Shown: positions 53,329 to 60,666 of the stretch, piece by piece
Layout: each line of letters opens with the position of its first letter
How positions within the stretch are numbered: position 1 is the stretch's first letter
Assembly: GCA_964351625.1 (NCBI GenBank)
Contig: CAYGOV010000009.1
Location: 101,413-165,412, forward strand
Source: Marinoscillum sp964351625
Lineage (GTDB): Bacteria > Bacteroidota > Bacteroidia > Cytophagales > Cyclobacteriaceae
DNA length: 64,000 bases
Direction of reading: 5' to 3'
Program-made: the position numbers and the translations under genes
The notes under the pieces: generated by a model
Told to the model about the DNA's origin: nothing
Databases searched by the model: none
The model's input: the letters and a program-made list of their open reading frames with translations, nothing else

Positions 53329-54804
53329 ATGAGTAAAGCAATTCCAAGCCGTTCCGAAGATTATTCTTTGTGGTACAATGAGCTTGTGAAGAAGGCCGGA
53401 CTAGCTGAGAATTCTGCCGTGAGAGGCTGTATGGTAATAAAACCTTATGGTTTTGCCATTTGGGAAAAAATGCAACAGACCTTGGATAAAATGTTCAAAG
53501 AAACTGGCCATTCCAATGCCTATTTTCCTCTTTTCATCCCTAAATCTTTTTTTAGCAAGGAAGCCAGCCACGTGGAAGGCTTTGCGAAAGAATGCGCTGT
53601 GGTCACTCATTATCGCTTGAAAAATGATGAAGTGAATGGTGGTGTTATCGTAGATCCAGACGCAAAACTCGAAGAAGAACTGATCGTAAGACCTACATCA
53701 GAAACAGTAATCTGGGATTCTTATAGTAGATGGATTCAATCTTACAGAGATCTGCCGCTCTTGATCAATCAATGGGCCAATGTGGTGCGATGGGAAATGC
53801 GTACGAGATTATTTTTAAGAACTGCTGAGTTTCTCTGGCAAGAAGGACACACTGCCCACTCTACCCAGAAAGAAGCAGAGGAAGAGACGAGACGAATGTT
53901 AGATGTATATGCTCAGTTTGCTGAAGAATATATGGCTATGCCAGTGACCAAAGGTGTAAAAACAGAAAATGAGCGTTTTGCAGGAGCTCTGCAGACTTAC
54001 TGCATAGAAGCAATAATGCAAGATGGAAAAGCACTGCAAGCAGGGACCTCTCACTTCCTAGGGCAGAATTTTGCAAAAGCTTTTGACGTGAAGTTTGCGA
54101 ACAAAGAAGGCAAAGAAGAATATGTGTGGGGTACATCATGGGGTGTATCTACGAGATTAATGGGTGCCCTTATTATGGCACATTCTGATGATGATGGACT
54201 TGTTTTGCCTCCAAACCTTGCACCTATTCAAGTCGTAATAGTTCCAATATTTTGGAAAGACGAAGAGTTAGAAAAAATTTCAGTCCTTGCTGATAAGCTT
54301 ACAAAAGAACTCAGAGCAAAAGGTATTTCTGTTAAATACGACAATCGCGATACTCATAAACCGGGATGGAAATTTGCCGAGTACGAATTGCAAGGTGTGC
54401 CTGTAAGGGTGGCCATAGGTCCTAAGGACTTAGAAAAAGGCACTTTGGAAATTGCACGTAGAGATACAAAGGCAAAAGAGTTTGTCGGTCAAGATGTAGC
54501 TGTGGAGCACATCGACCAATTGCTAAAAGATATCCAAGCCAATATTTACAAAAAGGCTGTGGATTTTAAAGAGGCGAATACGCGTGAGGCAAATACTTAT
54601 GAGGAATTCAAAGAAATCTTAGAGTCCAAAAGCGGATTTGTATATGCTCATTGGGATGGAACATCTGAAACTGAAAATAAAATAAAAGAAGAAACGAAAG
54701 CTACTATCCGTTGCATTCCGTTAAATTCAAATCCAGAAGCAGGCAGCTGTATATATACAGGTAAGCCTTCTAAAGGAAGAGTTCTATTCGCAAAATCATA
54801 CTAA
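53329..54804 (+). CDS. proS: Prolyl-tRNA synthetase
   Basis: A 491-residue class II synthetase of the short archaeal/eukaryotic-like form without the editing insertion. The ATG at 53329 gives MSKAIPSRSEDYSLWYNELV. Motif 2 lies at NVVRWEMRTRLFLRTAEFLWQEGHTAH, and motif 3 includes GTSWGVSTRLMGALIMAHSDD. The C-terminal anticodon-binding domain and a Zn-like tail (about 430-491) end in ..RVLFAKSY. NfeD starts directly at the next base. Confidence 0.96.
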   Translation: MSKAIPSRSEDYSLWYNELVKKAGLAENSAVRGCMVIKPYGFAIWEKMQQTLDKMFKETGHSNAYFPLFIPKSFFSKEASHVEGFAKECAVVTHYRLKNDEVNGGVIVDPDAKLEEELIVRPTSETVIWDSYSRWIQSYRDLPLLINQWANVVRWEMRTRLFLRTAEFLWQEGHTAHSTQKEAEEETRRMLDVYAQFAEEYMAMPVTKGVKTENERFAGALQTYCIEAIMQDGKALQAGTSHFLGQNFAKAFDVKFANKEGKEEYVWGTSWGVSTRLMGALIMAHSDDDGLVLPPNLAPIQVVIVPIFWKDEELEKISVLADKLTKELRAKGISVKYDNRDTHKPGWKFAEYELQGVPVRVAIGPKDLEKGTLEIARRDTKAKEFVGQDVAVEHIDQLLKDIQANIYKKAVDFKEANTREANTYEEFKEILESKSGFVYAHWDGTSETENKIKEETKATIRCIPLNSNPEAGSCIYTGKPSKGRVLFAKSY

Positions 54805-55272
54805 GTGGAGTGGTTAATCATCATCGGGCTAATTCTTACCGGCATCTTTTTGGTGGTGGCTGAGATTATTTTCATACCAGGTATCTTCGTCGCTGGAGCC
54901 TTCGGTGCACTTTTGAGCATATATGGTGTGAATTTAGCCTATACTAACTTTGGTGATATCACTGGCCATATCGTCTTGCTAGGCGCTATTGTCGGCAATG
55001 TAGCTGGAGTGGTACTTTCCTTAAGGGGGAAGTCTTGGGAGCGTTTTTCCCTCAAGGAAACTAACGTGAGCAAAGTGAATGAAGTCTCGTTGCAAGTCGG
55101 AGATCTTGGGGTAACCCTTTCTTCCTTGAAGCCTTATGGCAAAGCGCTTTTTGGTGAATCTGAAGTAGAGGTTCGCTCCAATGGCGAGTTTTTAGAAGAA
55201 AATACAAACGTAATTATCGTAAATATTGAATCAAGTAGAATCTTTGTAAACCCTGAAAAACAGAAAAAATGA
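54805..55272 (+). CDS. NfeD-like membrane protein (short form)
   Basis: A 155-residue protein with three hydrophobic helices (about 2-70) and a C-terminal OB-fold-like domain (about 95-150, DLGVTLSSLKPYGKALFGESEVEVRSNG). It starts with GTG immediately after the proS stop codon and overlaps floA by 4 bases. NfeD proteins accompany flotillin-like proteins and are thought to act in membrane-microdomain complexes. Confidence 0.92.
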   Translation: MEWLIIIGLILTGIFLVVAEIIFIPGIFVAGAFGALLSIYGVNLAYTNFGDITGHIVLLGAIVGNVAGVVLSLRGKSWERFSLKETNVSKVNEVSLQVGDLGVTLSSLKPYGKALFGESEVEVRSNGEFLEENTNVIIVNIESSRIFVNPEKQKK

Positions 55273-56297
55273 GCTTAAATATTGTAACCGTAATACTGGT
55301 TATTTTCTCAGTTATCGGATTTTTCATCCTGATATACTATATCCCAGTTGGGCTTTGGATCACAGCACAGGTGACCAACGTACGTGTGGGATTGTTCGAG
55401 TTATTCTTCATGAGAATAAGAAAAGTACCGCCATCTATCATCGTAAACTCATTGATCACTGCAACCAAAGCAGGATTGACAGTACAAGAAGATGAAAATG
55501 GCAATCGCAGACAGTTGAGAACCCAAGATCTAGAAACCCATTATCTCGCAGGAGGTAATGTACCTCAAGTTATCCGAGCCTTGATATCTGCTGACAAAGC
55601 CAACATCAACCTTACTTTCAAGCAGGCTACTGCAATCGATTTGGCTGGTAGAGATGTATTTGAAGCAGTTCAGATATCGGTAAATCCTAAAGTAATCAAC
55701 ACTCCTTCAGTAGCAGCTGTAGCAGCAGATGGCATTCAGTTGATCTGCAAAGCAAGAGTAACCATCCGTGCTAATATCCAACAATTGGTTGGTGGTGCTG
55801 GTGAGGAGACTATTCTTGCACGTGTGGGTGAAGGTATTGTAACCTCTGTAGGTTCGGCTTCTAGTCATAAGGAAGTACTTGAAAATCCTGATAAAATTTC
55901 AAAACTTGTCCTTCAGAGAGGATTGGATGCGGGTACCGCATTTGAAATACTATCCATTGACATTGCTGACGTAGATGTAGGGGCAAACATTGGAGCGAAA
56001 CTTCAAACTGACCAAGCTTCTGCAGACTTAAAAGTAGCTGAAGCGAAAGCAGAAGAAAGACGTGCTATGGCTGTAGCTGAAGAGCAAGAAATGGTAGCTA
56101 AGGCACAAGATGCAAGGGCTAAAGTAATTTTGGCTGAAGCCGAGATACCAAAGGCAATAGCAGATGCTTTCAGAAATGGAAACCTTGGCGTGATGGACTA
56201 TTATAAGTTCCAAAACATTCAAGCTGATACAGACATGAGATCATCCATAGCTGGTACTGGCAAGAAACCTTCCACTACGAAGAAGAAAGGGGAGTAA
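55269..56297 (+). CDS. floA: Flotillin-like protein FloA
   Basis: A 342-residue SPFH-like protein with one N-terminal membrane hairpin (about 5-28) and a PHB/SPFH core that ends in a long Ala/Glu-rich coiled coil (SADLKVAEAKAEERRAMAVAEEQEM). VRVGLFELFFMRIRKVPPSIIVN and ETHYLAGGNV are typical of the FloA/YqfA family. With NfeD upstream it should form lipid-raft-like assemblies at the inner membrane. A strong terminator follows. Confidence 0.96.
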   Translation: MSLNIVTVILVIFSVIGFFILIYYIPVGLWITAQVTNVRVGLFELFFMRIRKVPPSIIVNSLITATKAGLTVQEDENGNRRQLRTQDLETHYLAGGNVPQVIRALISADKANINLTFKQATAIDLAGRDVFEAVQISVNPKVINTPSVAAVAADGIQLICKARVTIRANIQQLVGGAGEETILARVGEGIVTSVGSASSHKEVLENPDKISKLVLQRGLDAGTAFEILSIDIADVDVGANIGAKLQTDQASADLKVAEAKAEERRAMAVAEEQEMVAKAQDARAKVILAEAEIPKAIADAFRNGNLGVMDYYKFQNIQADTDMRSSIAGTGKKPSTTKKKGE

Positions 56298-56322
56298 GGC
56301 TTATTCTCAGTAAAACAATAAG

Positions 56323-56352
56323 AAGGCTGTCTTTTCAAGACAGCCTTTTTTT
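56323..56352 (+). terminator. Rho-independent terminator of the proS-nfeD-floA operon
   Basis: AAGGCTGTCTT/AAGACAGCCTT 11-bp perfect stem with a 3-base loop, followed by a run of T residues. Confidence 0.9.
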
Positions 56353-59300
56353 ATTCCCCAATCAAGACAAATGGCGCCCAAAAATATGGCGCTGAAAATT
56401 CTGGATTCTTTATCAGATTGAGTTTTGCTTCTCGCAACGCCTCTGATTTGTTTGTCCCTTTCAACAGTCTTTGATAAAAGTCCACCATCAATTTGGCAGT
56501 ACTTTCATCGCTTACTTTCCATTGAGAAACCAATAGATTTTTTGCGCCAGCAAAGAGAAATGCCCGAGTGAGCCCTACGATGCCTTCTCCGTAGGCAAAC
56601 TTCCCAAGCCCTGTTTCGCATGCACTCAACGTCACCAGATCAGCCGAGAGCTCAAGGTTGTATATCTCAGCTGCGAATAGAATACAATCCTCAGAAGAGT
56701 TTTGATTTTGGCTCAAAAACACCCCAGAGAAAGCTGGCGTAGCTTCATTTACAAAACCATGAGTAGCAAAATGTAAGTATGAAAAATCTTTGAGTCGACC
56801 AGATTTCACCACTTCTTCGTTGGCCATTTCATATAGGAGTGTTTCAGATTTTGCACCTTGAGACTTCATCAATTCGTCCAATGCATCTACTTCAGTCTTT
56901 GTACCAGGCAGCGCTGAAATCGAAACTCCATTTCGACTAAATCCACGCGTTTCTTCTGAGCTCACAGCACGCGAAGCAGCAAAAACATCTCTTGCGCCAG
57001 AAGTAAGTGTACTTGTGTTTGGATCGGAAAAAACCGGAGCAAAAGCGAGAAGTGAGTTGCTCGTGTTCGCTACACCACGCTCTTCTAGCAAATTGTCAAG
57101 GGTAAGCGAATACTTATAATGCACATCATAGTCCTCTATGATATATCGATCATTTCTCCTTAAAGACTCAAAAGGAAAATAGTTAAATGGACCCTCTGGG
57201 ACAATCGTCAAATCTGTTATTGAAAGGCTATTTTCCTCGAAAAAATGCTCAACATCAGAAAGGGAAAGATCATACAGACGCTGTGTAACAATGGAAAATG
57301 CCGAAGAAGATTTGAAAATTATGGAATTGCGCATAGCAGTGATCAACAGATCAAAACCGTCTTCATAAGGTTTGGAAAAGACTTCCACCTCACCTTTTGT
57401 AATTACAAAAGTGTGAAGTGAGGAATCGCTTGCAGCAAATTCAATAATGGATTGATCAGTTTCTAGACCCAACTGCAACTCAGCCAAGCTTATAATTTCA
57501 TTCGTATTGGTCAATTTTCTATACTTACCGTTTTGATTCAACGATAACTTTATTTCATCATATCCTCTCTCTGCATCAAAAAGGCGCTGTTTCAATTGAT
57601 CGATAGTAGCCAAATCACCATTACCATAAGTTTTATAAAGATCTTCTTTGGTTCTAGAAATCAAAGAGTGAAGCTCACGCTCACGGGTGAGTAATGCAGG
57701 ATCAATGCCAGCGTAAGATTTAGCTTTAGTCTCATTGATTGCACTGATTAGCACATTCGCTTTAGAGCGCTCGGCAAAATAGAAGGCTTCCTCCAAATCC
57801 TCCCTTTTCTTATGCAGGCTATACTTAGCAAGTGCATTTTTCACACCAACATTTGTCATTAAATTTTTCCAAATACTAAACTCCAGCTTATCAGCTTCGC
57901 TTTGCAACTGAATCTCACCTGCTAATAATGATTGATCTGCATCTTTCAACAAGCCACTTGCGGCATTCAAGTATTTCACATCTTTAGTATTGACAAAAGA
58001 AATATAATAGTAATCTACTTTTTGGACCAAAGCGATGAAATGGAGCATATTTAATGAGTTATCACTTGACACCTCGGTGACAGCTAAAGCTTTGTCAGAA
58101 TATACTATAGCCCTTTTATAATCATGTTGATCTGCATACAAAGTGGACAAACTCAGATAGAGTTTGACTGTTGATTGGTTACCCAAAACACTTCCTTTTT
58201 CTATAATTTTTAGAGCCTCTGAAAAGCTTTTTTCAGCTTTTGCTAAAGAGCCTTCTTTGATATAAAGGTTTCCAATATTCACATACATATCTACAACTTG
58301 AGGGTTTTCAGGGCCTAAAATTGTCTTTCGTATTTGTAATGCCTTTTCGCTCGACGCTAAAGATTCCACATATGCCTGTATCATGAGTTGTGACAATGCC
58401 ATGTTCTGGTAGACAGTAGCTACAAATAAGCTATCTGTTGAATTTTCATTTTTCCCAGTAGATAATGTACTATTGAAAATCTCCAATGCTTTTGGGTAAT
58501 TGGATTTCCCATGTGCGACCAATCCTAGATTCATTCGAGTAGATACTACCTCGAAATGAGATTCACTGAGCACTTCTAAATAAATCCTTAAGGCATTTTC
58601 CAGATAATCCTCAGCTTGTGAAAACTCCTGAAAATCCAAATATGCGACACCCATATTATTATAAACACCTGCCAAATCTAGTGGTGGGGCCTTCTCAAGA
58701 TTCTTGAGAATAGACAATGCTTGTTTGAAATATGAAATGGCTTCAGAAGTATTTCCCTTATCATGATAAATCGTACCAAGAGCATTCAGATTATCAGCCA
58801 TTTGTAGCGAGTTCTCACCATAGAGTTTCGAGACCAAATTTTTATGTTTGGCTGAATAGGCCATCGCCTCACCAAAATTTGATTGATTGCTATACGCCAA
58901 AACAAGATTGTGATAAACACTCACAAGACCTTCTTGCTCCAAGCCATTGGCAGTTGTTTCTATCTTTTCTGCTTCCTTAAGCAGTGATACCTCTTGGGAG
59001 TATTGACCCATTTTACCTGAGACATTTGCAAGATTGGATAAAGTTCTTGCTACTGTGGGGTGATTTGGCCCATAAAGCTGTACTTCAAGCTTCTTTACTT
59101 CAGTATATAAAGTAAGAGATTGGGCATTAAGACCTTGATAATAGTAGGTGGTGGCAATGTTAGAAAGACTTTGAACAACTTCTTTGGAATTTCTGCCAAA
59201 TTCATTCTCACGAATACTCAAACTTTCATTGAGGTATTCAAGCGCCCGATTGTAATCAGCCAATTCATTGTAAACGGTACCAATATTATTTTTAATAAAA

Positions 59301-60586
59301 GCCTCGATTACAAGACTTCCATCGTTGAATTTCAGATTAGCAAGTAAAGCTTGATCAAGATATTTGAGTGCTTGATCATATTGAGTTTTAGCATCTGATA
59401 TTCTTGCAAGGGCTAAGTAAGATTGTGGAAGCGTTTTAGAAAACTCATCTTTCTTCAAAGATTTAGCTCGATTGTAGTAGTCCAAGGCAACATCAAACAA
59501 CCCTAAGTTTTCATTTACTTGCGCCACATCTTCATATGGCTGAATTAGTTTCGGACTTGATTTACCAAAAGCCTTGAGTTGATAATTGAGATTCTGTTCG
59601 TAATAACTCTTAGCTTCAAGGTATCTACCCCCATCATATAGCACATTACCAATGTTTCGCTGAAGATTGAGTGTTTTGGGATTCTTCTCGCCAAGTAATT
59701 TTTTCATTAGTTCATAGGCCTGCTGGTTATATTTAACAGCATTATCTACCTCTTTAAGTGCTCCATATGCATTCCCCAACTGCGAGAGATTCGTAGCATA
59801 TTCCTCACTCTTCTCACCATATAAAGTCTTGGTAAGCACCAAAACTTCTTCAAAGTATTTCTTTTGATTGATAGCATCCCCGAGGTGTTCATAAGCTATC
59901 GCCAACGCCAAAAGAGCAGATCGATGTTCGTCAGTACCGGAGCCCCAAAGCTCCAATTTTATCTCAAGGCTCTTCTTTGCAGAATTCACTTCCTCTTTAT
60001 AATTCTTCGAATTGCTCGCTACAAATGGCATGGATGCATAGATCCAATCAGTGTATGGATGATACAATCCCAACTTTGGTTCCAAAATTTCAGCTGCTAA
60101 TTTGTATGCTATTAAAGCGGAATCATATTGACCATTGTAATCATAGGCATAGCCCAGATTAGCCCAGATTTCCCCCTCGATCAACTCATCATTGTATTTT
60201 GATTCTAGCGCACTTTGATAAAAGAGTATAGCGGTATCGTATACTTCATTGCCATGAAAATACTTCCCATAGCAGATATAATAAAGGGCCATTTCAGGTG
60301 ACTCCTCACCAAATTTTGCTGCCGTAGCATCAGAACCGTCAAACAAGTATTGGATCGCTTGATCAGTTTCACCTAATTCAAAATTTAACATACTTAAATA
60401 GTAGTATGTCTTTATTAAATCGGCATCTGACGTTGGGCGCTTACCTGAGTTCAATATTTTAGTAAATGCATCTTTTGATTTCGTGTATTCAAATCGATAA
60501 TAATCTTTCAAAGCCGCATCATATACGGATTGAGAGGAAGCAGCCAAACCACATAAGATCCCTACGATACATATTACATATTTCAT
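56351..60586 (-). CDS. Exported TPR-CHAT protein (caspase-like peptidase domain)
   Basis: A 1411-residue protein. It opens with a signal peptide (MKYVICIVGILCGLAASSQS). About 20 kinesin-light-chain-type TPRs occupy residues 30-860, each with N/G/Y/A-x-x-x patterns like NNIGTVYNELADYNRALEYL. A short helical region (about 870-1010) leads into the CHAT domain (about 1050-1411), with FAEF-like entry and the catalytic pair His1276 (YLHFATHGFV) and Cys1323 (TLSACETGLG). Both catalytic residues are present, so it may be active. The export signal places it in the periplasm or outside. It is preceded by a terminator. Confidence 0.92.
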   Translation of the reverse strand: MKYVICIVGILCGLAASSQSVYDAALKDYYRFEYTKSKDAFTKILNSGKRPTSDADLIKTYYYLSMLNFELGETDQAIQYLFDGSDATAAKFGEESPEMALYYICYGKYFHGNEVYDTAILFYQSALESKYNDELIEGEIWANLGYAYDYNGQYDSALIAYKLAAEILEPKLGLYHPYTDWIYASMPFVASNSKNYKEEVNSAKKSLEIKLELWGSGTDEHRSALLALAIAYEHLGDAINQKKYFEEVLVLTKTLYGEKSEEYATNLSQLGNAYGALKEVDNAVKYNQQAYELMKKLLGEKNPKTLNLQRNIGNVLYDGGRYLEAKSYYEQNLNYQLKAFGKSSPKLIQPYEDVAQVNENLGLFDVALDYYNRAKSLKKDEFSKTLPQSYLALARISDAKTQYDQALKYLDQALLANLKFNDGSLVIEAFIKNNIGTVYNELADYNRALEYLNESLSIRENEFGRNSKEVVQSLSNIATTYYYQGLNAQSLTLYTEVKKLEVQLYGPNHPTVARTLSNLANVSGKMGQYSQEVSLLKEAEKIETTANGLEQEGLVSVYHNLVLAYSNQSNFGEAMAYSAKHKNLVSKLYGENSLQMADNLNALGTIYHDKGNTSEAISYFKQALSILKNLEKAPPLDLAGVYNNMGVAYLDFQEFSQAEDYLENALRIYLEVLSESHFEVVSTRMNLGLVAHGKSNYPKALEIFNSTLSTGKNENSTDSLFVATVYQNMALSQLMIQAYVESLASSEKALQIRKTILGPENPQVVDMYVNIGNLYIKEGSLAKAEKSFSEALKIIEKGSVLGNQSTVKLYLSLSTLYADQHDYKRAIVYSDKALAVTEVSSDNSLNMLHFIALVQKVDYYYISFVNTKDVKYLNAASGLLKDADQSLLAGEIQLQSEADKLEFSIWKNLMTNVGVKNALAKYSLHKKREDLEEAFYFAERSKANVLISAINETKAKSYAGIDPALLTRERELHSLISRTKEDLYKTYGNGDLATIDQLKQRLFDAERGYDEIKLSLNQNGKYRKLTNTNEIISLAELQLGLETDQSIIEFAASDSSLHTFVITKGEVEVFSKPYEDGFDLLITAMRNSIIFKSSSAFSIVTQRLYDLSLSDVEHFFEENSLSITDLTIVPEGPFNYFPFESLRRNDRYIIEDYDVHYKYSLTLDNLLEERGVANTSNSLLAFAPVFSDPNTSTLTSGARDVFAASRAVSSEETRGFSRNGVSISALPGTKTEVDALDELMKSQGAKSETLLYEMANEEVVKSGRLKDFSYLHFATHGFVNEATPAFSGVFLSQNQNSSEDCILFAAEIYNLELSADLVTLSACETGLGKFAYGEGIVGLTRAFLFAGAKNLLVSQWKVSDESTAKLMVDFYQRLLKGTNKSEALREAKLNLIKNPEFSAPYFWAPFVLIGE

Positions 60587-60612
60587 GGAGCAAAGGTTTA
60601 AGGTGTTAAAAT

Positions 60613-60645
60613 GGGAAAAGCGGGTAAAATACCCGCTCTCCCCTT
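60613..60645 (-). terminator. Terminator after the PorE-like OmpA gene
   Basis: AGCGGGTA/TACCCGCT 8-bp stem (60619-60626 with 60630-60637), extended by G/C-rich flanks on the outside, downstream of the OmpA gene stop. It lies in the 80 bases between the OmpA stop and the CHAT protein start, so the two genes probably have separate messages. Confidence 0.6.
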
Positions 60646-60666
60646 TTATGATTGTTCAATAGAAAC

